Positions 6,124 through 13,472 of a DNA stretch of 31,211 nt are shown here, one piece after another. Where the stretch lies: the NCBI GenBank assembly GCA_023245515.1, contig JAHFKE010000002.1, positions 1-31,211 on the forward strand, read 5' to 3'. The position numbers and the translations under genes are program-made. Each line of letters opens with the position of its first letter. The first letter of the stretch is position 1. A model generated the notes under the pieces. The model was not told the origin of the DNA, made no database searches, and saw nothing but the letters and a program-made list of their open reading frames with translations. The stretch comes from Candidatus Levyibacteriota bacterium. GTDB lineage: Bacteria > Patescibacteriota > Microgenomatia > Levybacterales > UBA12049.

Positions 6124-6801
6124 ATGTCACGTTTTGATGATTTTGATGCTTCCTTGCGGGAGGAGGCTGCTTTTAGAGCAGACGCAGAGACTAGAAGGAA
6201 AAGGGCAATTGCCGATGCAAGAAATTCTCCGGCTATGGCAACCCTTCTTCAGGGGAGTTTCGATGTTTTCGGAGAATGGTACACAGGGATAATTCGTCCG
6301 AGGACAGATTTGCAGTTGGTTCCAAAGATAAAAGAACAGCTTGAGCCCATCTCTAGTAAGCTTACAGAAGATCATTATATTTATCGTGCCAACTTGGTTC
6401 CTCCCCTTAGCGAACTACCTGCTCCACATAGTGTAGGAAACTTTCCGAGTTTTCATGAGGAAGGAGAAATTACAGGGTTTGACTGGAATCCTAATGTTGC
6501 CTTGCAACTTACTACCAAAATGGTAGGACACTATGATAAGCAAGGGGAAATAGTAGGATTTGATGGGAGAGTCGCTATGCTATCTTGGGGGATTAGCGAG
6601 CGCGAACAAGATGTCTTGTCACTACCCGATCTCTATGTAGAAAATGTAGACCTTGGATGGGAAAAATACGGCACTTCTATCCAGATTGTGGGAAATATGG
6701 AAAATCCCGATGCGACAACAGACAACGTAGTTACCGCATTGAAGCTAATAACTCCAAATGTTATAAATCATAGGGACATTATCCAAGGACGAAGAAGATA
6801 A
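6124..6801 (+). CDS. Hypothetical protein (225 aa)
   Basis: No family recognised. It starts with a charged, probably helical segment (RFDDFDASLREEAAFRADAE, residues 3-22). The remainder looks like a mixed alpha/beta soluble domain with GEITGFDWNPNVALQL and a second similar GEIVGFDGRVAML, about 35 residues apart, which may mark an internal strand repeat. No signal peptide or membrane segment is visible. It is a single-gene unit with a near-consensus promoter 7 nt from its ATG, so it is likely expressed. It is probably a lineage-restricted orphan. Confidence 0.65.
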   Translation: MSRFDDFDASLREEAAFRADAETRRKRAIADARNSPAMATLLQGSFDVFGEWYTGIIRPRTDLQLVPKIKEQLEPISSKLTEDHYIYRANLVPPLSELPAPHSVGNFPSFHEEGEITGFDWNPNVALQLTTKMVGHYDKQGEIVGFDGRVAMLSWGISEREQDVLSLPDLYVENVDLGWEKYGTSIQIVGNMENPDATTDNVVTALKLITPNVINHRDIIQGRRR

Positions 6802-6902
6802 GAAGCGCGAGCTTGTTATCTCTTGAGTATGGACGTATGTAGCTAGATAGCTCATTCCTCTGAAAAAGATTTCATGCACCACTTTGGGGATCCACTAGGG
6901 GT

Positions 6903-7169
6903 TTATGTCTTAGAGGATCTAATTAGTTTGGAGAGCTGATAGGTGACAAAGACTGCGATGGCTGTCACAAGCACTGCGTAGATCAAGAGAGAGAGAACTC
7001 CACCTTCCTGAGGAAGCCACTTGGTGATATAGACTTTAAAGAATTCCTGAATCACATTATTCCATGCAAGAGCTGCGACCAATCCAAATCCGCTTGTTGA
7101 GAGGGTGATCATCTGCTTGATCATTTCAGTTTGCAGTCTTTTTTTCTCCTCACGTATCTCCTTATTCAT
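6903..7169 (-). CDS. Small membrane protein, DUF5654-like (88 aa)
   Basis: It has a charged N-terminal helix (MNKEIREEKKRLQTEMIKQM), then a hydrophobic span around TLSTSGFGLVAALAWNNVIQ (about residues 22-42), a short polar link, and a second span SLLIYAVLVTAIAVFVTYQL (about 60-79). This two-helix layout with AALAWNNxIQ fits the DUF5654 proteins of archaea and CPR bacteria, whose function is unknown. It lies 12 nt after the 101-aa orphan on the same strand. It has its own extended -10 box, which overlaps that gene's stop codon. The start is fixed by that box, 6 nt from the ATG. Confidence 0.75.
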   Translation of the reverse strand: MNKEIREEKKRLQTEMIKQMITLSTSGFGLVAALAWNNVIQEFFKVYITKWLPQEGGVLSLLIYAVLVTAIAVFVTYQLSKLIRSSKT

Positions 7170-7175
7170 AGGAAA

Positions 7176-7184
7176 ATTATATCA
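7176..7184 (-). promoter_or_regulatory. Extended -10 overlapping the stop codon of the upstream gene
   Basis: On the minus strand TGATATAAT is followed by 6 nt and the ATG of the DUF5654-like gene. The first three bases, TGA, are also the stop codon of the 101-aa ORF, so one gene's end is the next gene's promoter. Confidence 0.65.
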
Positions 7185-7487
7185 CAAGTTCATTCTTACG
7201 ATCGTTTCCCGACGTATTTCGACGATCCAGTTAACATCCGGAACTAGTTTGGTAAGACCTTTCACTATTCTTTGTTCCCGTAATCTTTGTTGGGCTGCGT
7301 TGATTTTTGCGTTTGAGTCACTATACACATTGAATGCCGGGCGGTAACTTATCTCGTGGATTTTGAGAAATTGTTGGTATGCATCTACGCCGTGGTCAAA
7401 AAGTCTTTTGGCAAGATCATGATCTTTGATCGCTTGAGGATAATGGTTGGGCCGCTTCTGACGTTCTTTTGGCTCCTGCTCTGTCAT
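7182..7487 (-). CDS. Hypothetical protein (101 aa)
   Basis: Not recognised. It is a small basic, probably helical soluble protein with a polar, Gln/Lys/Arg-rich start (MTEQEPKERQKRPNHYPQA) and a central helix HDLAKRLFDHGVDAYQQFLK. The ATG at 7487 follows an extended -10 (TGCTATACT) by 6 nt, which supports both expression and the start. It is followed at once by the DUF5654-like gene. Confidence 0.6.
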   Translation of the reverse strand: MTEQEPKERQKRPNHYPQAIKDHDLAKRLFDHGVDAYQQFLKIHEISYRPAFNVYSDSNAKINAAQQRLREQRIVKGLTKLVPDVNWIVEIRRETIVRMNL

Positions 7488-7493
7488 AAGACG

Positions 7494-7502
7494 AGTATAG
7501 CA
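7494..7502 (-). promoter_or_regulatory. Extended -10 promoter of the 101-aa orphan
   Basis: On the minus strand TGCTATACT is followed by 6 nt (CGTCTT) and then ATG, a spacing that suggests leaderless transcription. Confidence 0.55.
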
Positions 7503-7539
7503 CTATAGGAGATTGGATTTTGCAAATGAAGCAGCTTGA

Positions 7540-7545
7540 TATAAA
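7540..7545 (+). promoter_or_regulatory. -10 box of gpsA
   Basis: TATAAA preceded by TGA, 8 nt before the gpsA ATG. The -35 is weak (TTTGCA at 7519, spacer 15). Confidence 0.4.
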
Positions 7546-7553
7546 ATAGAAAG

Positions 7554-8441
7554 ATGAAGATTCTCATTTTAGGCAAAGGGGCATTTGGTAGGGCAATTTA
7601 TTCTGTCATAGCACGTTCTGAGAGAGATGTAACCTTTTGGGACCGTGGAGCAGACATTATGCACGCAGATGTCGTTATTATCGCTGTTCCGACAAAAGCA
7701 ATCCGCGAAGTTCTGGAATTTATAAAGACGGACTCGTTGCCAATTATTGTTAATTGTTCAAAGGGAATTGAAGTTGGAACACACGAGCTTCCGTATCGAG
7801 TTGTCCGTGACGTACTTGGAGATGGTGTAAGTTATTTTTCTCTGATGGGTCCCAGTTTTTCGCAAGAGGTTATCGAAAAGATGCCTACGCTTGTAAATAT
7901 TGGCTACGCAAAAACAACGACGCTTGAAGAAAGAGAAAAGATGAAAAAGCTTTTTCAGGCTGATTACTTTCGTGTGAGGCTGACTTCCAGCATCAGGGCT
8001 ATAGAGCTTGCGGCTGCTATGAAAAATGTTTACGCTATTGCCTGCGGTATGTCCAAGGGTTTAGGTTTTAAGCATAATACGAGAGCGAAGCTGATCGCTT
8101 TGGCAATCGAAGAGATACTGATTCTTACTGAAACACTTGGGTTTGCCATGGACAAGCGAGCATTGCCGGCGGTGATAGGAGATGTGGTCATGACGTGTAG
8201 TAGCAATAATAGCCGCAATTTTGCTTTTGGCGAGATGTTAGTTAGTCGTTCGGTGGAAGAATCATTACAATATGTCAAAGGTGTTGTTGAGGGGTACGCC
8301 AGTACAGAGCCACTGGGCTATCTTGTAGAAAAAACCAAGGGCGAAACTCCTTTGGCAGTGCTTCTGTGTGACATACTTGATGGCCAGAAGGATGCCACTG
8401 AGATAAAAGATCGTTTCTCACGGTTTTTGAAAAGCTCCTAG
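7554..8441 (+). CDS. gpsA: NAD(P)-dependent glycerol-3-phosphate dehydrogenase (GpsA), short form
   Basis: Interconverts dihydroxyacetone phosphate and sn-glycerol-3-phosphate for lipid headgroup synthesis. The dinucleotide-binding GKGAFG is at residues 7-12. MGPSFSQEV, AAAMKNVYAIACGMSKGLGF with the catalytic Lys157, KHNTRAKLIALAIEE, and GDVVMTCSSNNSRNFAFG all match the family. At 295 aa it is shorter than the usual 330-340. The chain passes from VTFWDRG straight to ADIMHADVVIIAVPT. This drops about 30 residues that in E. coli GpsA form the segment after the first strand pair, next to the nucleotide ribose. Catalytic residues are kept, so it is probably active with altered cofactor contacts. 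Confidence 0.92.
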   Translation: MKILILGKGAFGRAIYSVIARSERDVTFWDRGADIMHADVVIIAVPTKAIREVLEFIKTDSLPIIVNCSKGIEVGTHELPYRVVRDVLGDGVSYFSLMGPSFSQEVIEKMPTLVNIGYAKTTTLEEREKMKKLFQADYFRVRLTSSIRAIELAAAMKNVYAIACGMSKGLGFKHNTRAKLIALAIEEILILTETLGFAMDKRALPAVIGDVVMTCSSNNSRNFAFGEMLVSRSVEESLQYVKGVVEGYASTEPLGYLVEKTKGETPLAVLLCDILDGQKDATEIKDRFSRFLKSS

Positions 8442-8530
8442 TAAGCCTTTCTAAGCTTCTTGCTCAAACAAAACTCTCATCATACTTAGCTTGTTTTCTT
8501 TCGGGAAATGTGCGAGAATTATTGAGATTT

Positions 8531-9583
8531 ATGTATACTCCCAAGTTCACTATTAGCAATAAAATCCTCCATTACGTTGGTATCATTGAAGCGTGCCGAC
8601 AGGTCATTGATAAGGCTCCGCTTCTCCCGTATTACGAAAAAGAATTCCAGAAAGATGCTATGGTCAGAAGTGTTCATCATGGGACCCATATTGAGGGTAA
8701 TGAGCTCAATATCGATCAGGCAGAGAAGGTGATTGACGGCCAGCCTGTAGTCGCTCGGGCGCGGGATATTCAAGAGATTATTAATTATCGCAAGGTTATT
8801 GGAGAGCTTGAGCAATTCACAGTTCATGGTTCACGGTTCACAGCTGACGAGGAGTTCGTTAAGAAGTTGCATGCTCTTACGGTTGAGAAGCTTTTGGATC
8901 CTGAGCGGTGTGGGGTGTACAGATCGACGCAAGTTGTTGTGAAGAATAGTCTGACAGGAGAGGTGACTTTTACCCCCCCTGTTGCGATTGCCGTTCCATT
9001 TCAGATGCAGGAACTAGTCTCGTTTATCGACAAAACTAGGCCTGAGCATATCCATCCGGTTCTGAAAAGCGGTGCAGTGCATTATGAGCTGGTCAGAATA
9101 CATCCTTTTATAGACGGTAACGGAAGAGTCGCACGGGCACTCTCGACATTTATTCTTTTCTCAGAAGGCTATGATATCCGGAAGTTTTTCTCACTTGAGG
9201 AGTATTTCGATAACGATGCAGGGAGATATTATGAAGCGCTACAAAGTGTGGGAAAGAAGAATGATGACCTGACGACATGGCTTGAATATTTTACCGAAGG
9301 ACTGGCAATTGAGTTAGCAAAAATTAAGGACAAGATCGAGAAAATATCTGTGGATCTCAAGCTTAAGAAAAAACTCGGAGGGAATCCCATCCTTCTGACG
9401 GATCGCCAGCTGAAGATTGTAGAATACATACAGAAGACGGGCTATCTCCAGAATAATGTCTTTAAGCAACTCTTTCCATTCGTGTCAGAAGATACTGTTT
9501 TGAATGAACTGAAAGCTTTGATAAAATATGGCATAGTGAAGAAGCAGGGGAGCACAAAGGCATCGCGGTACATGATGAGGTGA
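8531..9583 (+). CDS. Fic family protein with C-terminal winged helix
   Basis: Fic enzymes usually transfer AMP from ATP to a hydroxyl of a target protein. The full catalytic motif HPFIDGNGRVAR is at residues 191-202. An inhibition-helix-like segment VHHGTHIEGNEL lies upstream in the N-terminal domain, as in class II self-inhibited Fic proteins. The C-terminus (ILLTDRQLKIVEYIQKTGY onward) looks like a winged helix. The frame opens at a GTG at 8510, but the ATG at 8531 (MYTPKFTISNKIL) matches the conserved family N-terminus. The target is unknown, and no antitoxin-like partner is adjacent. Residues 96-105 (FTVHGSRFTA) come from an in-frame repeat of GTTCA words. Confidence 0.9.
   Translation: MYTPKFTISNKILHYVGIIEACRQVIDKAPLLPYYEKEFQKDAMVRSVHHGTHIEGNELNIDQAEKVIDGQPVVARARDIQEIINYRKVIGELEQFTVHGSRFTADEEFVKKLHALTVEKLLDPERCGVYRSTQVVVKNSLTGEVTFTPPVAIAVPFQMQELVSFIDKTRPEHIHPVLKSGAVHYELVRIHPFIDGNGRVARALSTFILFSEGYDIRKFFSLEEYFDNDAGRYYEALQSVGKKNDDLTTWLEYFTEGLAIELAKIKDKIEKISVDLKLKKKLGGNPILLTDRQLKIVEYIQKTGYLQNNVFKQLFPFVSEDTVLNELKALIKYGIVKKQGSTKASRYMMR
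8816..8843 (+). repeat. GTTCACGG-type repeat inserted in frame in fic
   Basis: TTCACAGTTCATGG followed by TTCACGGTTCACAG. The same words form the inverted repeat spacer at 14948-15013. Here the repeat is translated as FTVHGSRFTA within the Fic N-terminal domain. Confidence 0.7.
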
Positions 9584-9656
9584 GAGTTGAGAGGTGATCC
9601 TTCGATAAACTCAGGATCATCCTGAGCTAGTCTAACGGATGAAAGTTGAGAAATAA
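9583..9656. repeat. Repeat-built spacer between fic and the DNA ligase
   Basis: GAGAGTTGAGAGGTGA at the left and GAAAGTTGAGAAATAA at the right flank a perfect hairpin, CTCAGGAT (9610-9617), one base, ATCCTGAG (9619-9626). TTCGATAAACTCAGGATC is a word type that recurs in many CPR genomes (from memory, not checked). No -10 box is evident. Confidence 0.65.
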
Positions 9657-9659
9657 CAT

Positions 9660-11408
9660 ATGAAATTTAGTGAATTGGCACAATATTTTGATAAGTTAGA
9701 TGAGACTTCATCTCGTCTGGCGCTTATAGATATCCTCTCTGATCTTTTTAAATCGGTTAAGACAGGTGAGCAATTGGAAAAGATTTGTTACTTGGTGCAA
9801 GGAAGGGTAGCGCCCTTTTTTGAGCCAATAGAATTTGGGATGGCTGACAAGATGATTGCGCAAGCTCTAGCAGCAACATATGGTGAAGAAAAAGAGGCGG
9901 TTCTGAAGCAGTATGGGAAACTTGGTGATATCAGTCTTGTTGCTTATGAATTTGCAGAGAAACATAAGCACGGTTCAGAGCTGACAGTGGATCAGGTTTT
10001 TGTAGCGCTTAATGAGATAGCGAGCACTTCGGGTGCAGGCTCAGTTGAGAAGAAAACAACATTTCTTAAAGACGAGCTTCTGGAGAAGCTTGACGCTCTT
10101 TCTGTTAAGTATGTTGTTCGGATTTTACTCGGCAATGTGCGCTTGGGTATTGGTGACCCGACGATTCTGGACGCATTGGCACTGGCTATCCTTAACGACC
10201 GAACTAAGCGCAAGGTGCTCGAAGGAGCGTATAACAGGACTTCGGCCCTGGGTCTTGTCGCAAAGACACTCAAAGACCATGGTATCAAGGACGTCGAAGA
10301 CTTGAAGGTGCGTGTCGGTTTTCCTATCAGGTCGGAACTTTGCGAAAGACTGCCTAACCCCGAAAAGGTTATGGAAAAGATGGGAGAAGTTGATGCGCAG
10401 TATAAATATGACGGTTTTCGAGTCCAAATCCACAAAAATGGCAATGATATTCGCATGTTCTCGCGCAATCTTGAGGATATGAGCAATATGTTTCCCGAGC
10501 TTATTGAGGGGGCGCGAACGCAAATCAAATCCAAAACTGCAATTCTGGATACTGAGGCCCTGGCATATCAGCCTGAATCCGAAGAGTTCTTGCCTTTTCA
10601 AGAAACGACCAAGAGGCGCCGTAAGCACAATATTGATGAGGTAGCAAAGACGTTGCCGCTGAAAGCCTTCGTTTTTGACATTCTCTATGCAGATGGAAAG
10701 TCTCTGATCGATGAGCCTCAGACGAAGCGTATGGAGATACTTAAAAAGGTGGTGGAGAATGGTGACGTGCTTCTTCCATCACCCGGAAAGGTCTTAAAGG
10801 AGGCAAAGGACTTACAGCTTATGCTTGATGACGCCATCTCAAAAGGACTGGAGGGGGTAGTTGTTAAAAAAGTTGATTCTCCGTATGTTGCGGGAGGAAG
10901 AAATTTTAACTGGGTTAAGTTGAAGCGTCATTCTTCGGGAGAGTTACATGACACGATTGATTGTGTGATTTTAGGCTACGTTTTTGGTAAAGGAAAGCGC
11001 ACTGCTTTTGGTGCTGGTGCGCTTTTGGTGGGTATTTATGACGAGAAGAACGACGAATTTGTGACGGTTTCTAGAATCGGTACAGGACTGACTGATGAGG
11101 AGTGGAGGAGTATTAAGGAGAAAGCAAAAGGGCTTGAGTCTGATCATAAGCCAGCCCGTGTTAATTCACTCATTGTACCGAGCGTTTGGGTAAAGCCGCA
11201 TATTGTTATCGAAGTCCTAGCAGACGAGATTACGAGAAGTCCGATGCATTGTGCAGGTGCTTCTTTGAGTAAAGAGGGAGTAAAAGAAGCGGGCTATGCG
11301 CTGAGATTTCCACGATTAGTTTCATTCAGAGACAGGGATAAGCGACCAGAAGACGCTAGCACTGTGGATGAATTGATCAAGATGTATAAGCAGCAATCTG
11401 TAAAATAA
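9660..11408 (+). CDS. lig: ATP-dependent DNA ligase, archaeal/eukaryotic Lig1 type
   Basis: Seals nicks in DNA using ATP in replication and repair. The N-terminal DNA-binding domain covers about residues 1-220 (SRLALIDILSDLF, the LLGNVRLGIGDPTILDALA segment). The adenylation domain has the active-site lysine K249 in YKYDGFR. Other nucleotidyltransferase motifs are LDTEALAY, KAFVFDILYADGKSL, KGLEGVVVKK and NWVKLKR. The OB domain follows, ending in RFPRLVSFRDRDKRPEDAST. At 582 aa this is the archaeal replicative-ligase size, not the short bacterial LigD/LigC type. Most bacteria rely on NAD-dependent LigA, so this enzyme may supplement or replace it. A second copy of its last 17 codons lies after the stop. 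Confidence 0.95.
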   Translation: MKFSELAQYFDKLDETSSRLALIDILSDLFKSVKTGEQLEKICYLVQGRVAPFFEPIEFGMADKMIAQALAATYGEEKEAVLKQYGKLGDISLVAYEFAEKHKHGSELTVDQVFVALNEIASTSGAGSVEKKTTFLKDELLEKLDALSVKYVVRILLGNVRLGIGDPTILDALALAILNDRTKRKVLEGAYNRTSALGLVAKTLKDHGIKDVEDLKVRVGFPIRSELCERLPNPEKVMEKMGEVDAQYKYDGFRVQIHKNGNDIRMFSRNLEDMSNMFPELIEGARTQIKSKTAILDTEALAYQPESEEFLPFQETTKRRRKHNIDEVAKTLPLKAFVFDILYADGKSLIDEPQTKRMEILKKVVENGDVLLPSPGKVLKEAKDLQLMLDDAISKGLEGVVVKKVDSPYVAGGRNFNWVKLKRHSSGELHDTIDCVILGYVFGKGKRTAFGAGALLVGIYDEKNDEFVTVSRIGTGLTDEEWRSIKEKAKGLESDHKPARVNSLIVPSVWVKPHIVIEVLADEITRSPMHCAGASLSKEGVKEAGYALRFPRLVSFRDRDKRPEDASTVDELIKMYKQQSVK

Positions 11409-11417
11409 GGCAGAGGA

Positions 11418-11459
11418 CCTGCCCGCCATTGGCTGTCGCCTCAGGCGACTGCAGGCGGG
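11418..11459. repeat. GC-rich nested inverted repeat after the ligase stop
   Basis: Outer stem CCCGCC (11422-11427) pairs with GGCGGG (11454-11459). Inner stem GTCGCC (11435-11440) pairs with GGCGAC (11444-11449) around TCA. The result is one long interrupted hairpin without a T-run. Much richer in G and C than its flanks. Confidence 0.75.
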
Positions 11460-11460
11460 T

Positions 11461-11514
11461 GCAACGAGTGTGAAAGAGCTCATCGAGATGTATCAGGAGC
11501 AGGGACATAAGTAG
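11461..11514 (+). pseudogene. Duplicate of the ligase C-terminal 17 codons, downstream of the stop
   Basis: Reads in one frame as ATSVKELIEMYQEQGHK and then TAG. The ligase itself ends ASTVDELIKMYKQQSVK and then TAA. The alignment has no gaps and many changes fall at silent or conservative positions, so the two tails are diverged relatives, not a recent copy. There is no start codon and no upstream homology beyond the hairpin that separates them. It looks like the old 3' end of a ligase gene left behind when the tail was replaced. Confidence 0.7.
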
Positions 11515-11550
11515 CCTGTATATAGAATATGAAGCGCGCAAGTCAGGAAG

Positions 11551-11994
11551 CTAGAGATACATCCCGGTTGATTTATCGGGGTCGTTTCTTACCGTAGGAG
11601 GTTTTGGTCGTGCTTCAACAGGTGGAGGGGTGGAAGATGGCGCCTCGGTCACCTTGCTATGATGCTTTGCCAGCTCTTCGTCCCTCGTCTTTGCCAGTCT
11701 TGCTGCTTCTTTCTGGAATGATTCTTTTACTGCCGCATTGCCGCTCGTACCGGCTATATTCATCAAGCGCATGATCCGCATCGAGTAGCTAACGAAGCGA
11801 AACTCTGCTAATTCATCTTTTGGTATAGTGGGGAAGTTCTCGGGAGTTAATGCGTCAAAGTGTCCATTATTAGCAAGTAAGCCTGCATCTTCAAACTCTT
11901 TTATTAAAGGGGACAAGTCTCTCTTCTCCGGGGAGGGTGAGCGCTCCGGTTCTTTTCTGCCTGGCTCGAATACTGAGGTATTCTCTACTGTCAC
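11551..11994 (-). CDS. Hypothetical protein, proline-rich tail (147 aa)
   Basis: Not recognised. The N-terminal third is charged and Pro/Ser-rich (EPGRKEPERSPSPEKRDLSP). The middle is helical (EFRFVSYSMRIMRLMNIAGT, then a basic Ala-rich helix). The C-terminus is low-complexity and Pro-rich (SSTPPPVEARPKPPTV). It starts with GTG at 11994. A TCTATACT box lies further upstream on this strand (about 12035-12042), which would give a leader of some 35 nt. No membrane segment is seen. Probably an orphan with disordered ends. Confidence 0.5.
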   Translation of the reverse strand: MTVENTSVFEPGRKEPERSPSPEKRDLSPLIKEFEDAGLLANNGHFDALTPENFPTIPKDELAEFRFVSYSMRIMRLMNIAGTSGNAAVKESFQKEAARLAKTRDEELAKHHSKVTEAPSSTPPPVEARPKPPTVRNDPDKSTGMYL

Positions 11995-12090
11995 AGGTGT
12001 TCAGAGATAAACTCTATCTCTATCTGAAGTATAGACCTACCCTGTAGTCTGTCAATACACAAGGATACTGACAGAACCATGACAAACATA

Positions 12091-12099
12091 TGCTAGAAT
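12091..12099 (+). promoter_or_regulatory. Extended -10 promoter of endoQ
   Basis: TGCTAGAAT is followed by 8 nt and the GTG start at 12108, again too short a leader for a ribosome site. Confidence 0.5.
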
Positions 12100-12107
12100 A
12101 ATTTCTG

Positions 12108-13472
12108 GTGAATTTTGTAACTGATTTACACTTACATAGTAGATTCTCACGCGCGGTATCGCCAAGGATGACGCTTCCTGTCATGTCTGAGTATGCTCTG
12201 CAAAAAGGGATTGATATTTTGACGGCTTCTGATTTTACTCATCCTACCTGGTACCAAGAAATACGAGAACAATTAGAAGAAGCGGGGGAGGGAGTATATA
12301 AGTTGAGAGGTGAGAGTAGGGAGTTGAGAAATGATAAGGAAGTTTTATTTTTATTATCTACAGAAATCTCAAGTATTTATAAGCAGGGAGATAAGCTTAG
12401 GAGAATTCACAATCTGATCTTTGTTCCAAATTTTGAAGCTGTCCAGCGGTTAAATCGTGAACTTATCAAGCGTGGATGCAATCTTTCAGCTGACGGGAGG
12501 CCAATTGTCGGTCTTTCTTCAAGAAATCTTCTGGAGCTTATTCTCTCGATCGATGAAAGGTCGATGATTATCCCCTGTCATGTGTGGACGCCTCATTTTG
12601 GTGTGTATGGTTCAGCTTCGGGATTTGATTCTCTTGAGGAAGCATATGGAGATTTAGCGAAATATGTGTATGGGATTGAGACAGGAATCTCAAGTGATCC
12701 TGCTATGAATTGGCAAGTGAGAGAGCTTATGAATCGGAGTATTCTTTCCTTCTCAGATGCGCATAGTGCCCCTAAGATGGGAAGAGAAGCAACGGTGTTT
12801 GAGTTGGAAGCGCCAACGTATGAGAACATTCGATCGGCTATTATGCGCCCAGGTTCACAGAAACGCGATGAACGAACTAACAAACTAACTATGAACAAGA
12901 TTGCCTATACGCTTGAATTCTATCCCGAAGAAGGAAAATACCATTTCTCAGGACACAGGAAGTGTAAATTTATGCAAGGGCCTGAAGAGACAAGAAGGGA
13001 TGGAAATATCTGCCCTGTATGTAATCGTCGTCTGACTGAGGGGGTTTTGTACCGCTTACGGCAGTTGTCTGACGAGACACTGCTTAACAGAGTTGGAGAG
13101 AAGATTACAGAAGGAGTCAGATGGTTTGCAGATAAAGATGACCTGCAGCCTCCTTTTATGAAGCTGGTTCCGCTTCTTGAGATTGTTGCTAAGGGGCTTG
13201 GAACAACGGTACTGAGTCAAAAAGCACAAGGTATATTCTCTCATCTTTGCCTAGAGCTTGGAGACGAGATTACTGTTCTTTTAAAAACTTCTCTCAAAGA
13301 TGTAGCAAGGATAGGTGGCGAAAATATAGCACAGGCTTTGGAAAAAGTGCGCCTGGGCGATATTTCAATTGATCCGGGCTATGACGGGGAGTACGGGAAG
13401 GTAAAGATATTTAGCGAAGGCACTTTGCAGATGGCGAGAGAGAATAAGGGCCAGTTAAAGATGGATCTTTAA
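12108..13472 (+). CDS. Endonuclease Q family protein (PHP-domain repair nuclease)
   Basis: EndoQ, known from Thermococcales and some methanogens and bacteria, cuts DNA 5' of deaminated bases (deoxyinosine, deoxyuridine) and abasic sites. The PHP metal site opens with TDLHLHSRFS (D6, H8, H10). Further metal ligands lie in STEIS, PCHVWTPHFGVYGS and SFSDAHS. A zinc-finger-like Cys set follows at C286 (GHRKC) and C302/C305 (ICPVC). The C-terminal SQKAQGIFSHLCLELGDEITVLL part and the helix-hairpin-helix-like RIGGENIAQALEKVRLGDI belong to the long form. At 454 aa it is near the family length. It starts with GTG 8 nt after a -10 box. Two short repeats are inserted in frame, one in the PHP domain (KLRGESRELRN) and one before the Cys motif (ERTNKLTMNK). 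Confidence 0.88.
   Translation: MNFVTDLHLHSRFSRAVSPRMTLPVMSEYALQKGIDILTASDFTHPTWYQEIREQLEEAGEGVYKLRGESRELRNDKEVLFLLSTEISSIYKQGDKLRRIHNLIFVPNFEAVQRLNRELIKRGCNLSADGRPIVGLSSRNLLELILSIDERSMIIPCHVWTPHFGVYGSASGFDSLEEAYGDLAKYVYGIETGISSDPAMNWQVRELMNRSILSFSDAHSAPKMGREATVFELEAPTYENIRSAIMRPGSQKRDERTNKLTMNKIAYTLEFYPEEGKYHFSGHRKCKFMQGPEETRRDGNICPVCNRRLTEGVLYRLRQLSDETLLNRVGEKITEGVRWFADKDDLQPPFMKLVPLLEIVAKGLGTTVLSQKAQGIFSHLCLELGDEITVLLKTSLKDVARIGGENIAQALEKVRLGDISIDPGYDGEYGKVKIFSEGTLQMARENKGQLKMDL
12301..12331 (+). repeat. AGTTGAGAGGTGAGAG-type repeat in frame in endoQ
   Basis: AGTTGAGAGGTGAGAG and GGGAGTTGAGAAATG match the words of the spacers at 9583-9656 and 20632-20665. Translated as KLRGESRELRN within the PHP domain. 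Confidence 0.7.
12868..12897 (+). repeat. GAACTAAC-type repeat in frame in endoQ
   Basis: GAACGAACTAACAAACTAAC followed by TATGAAC. The reverse complement of the left arm of the 14948-15013 spacer has the same words (GAACTAACTAACCGTGAAC). Translated as ERTNKLTMN. Confidence 0.6.

Noticed and set aside
9992..10534. A 180-codon minus-strand frame inside the ligase gene.
   Set aside because: Ser/Arg-rich antisense of a clearly conserved ligase, with no promoter or domain.
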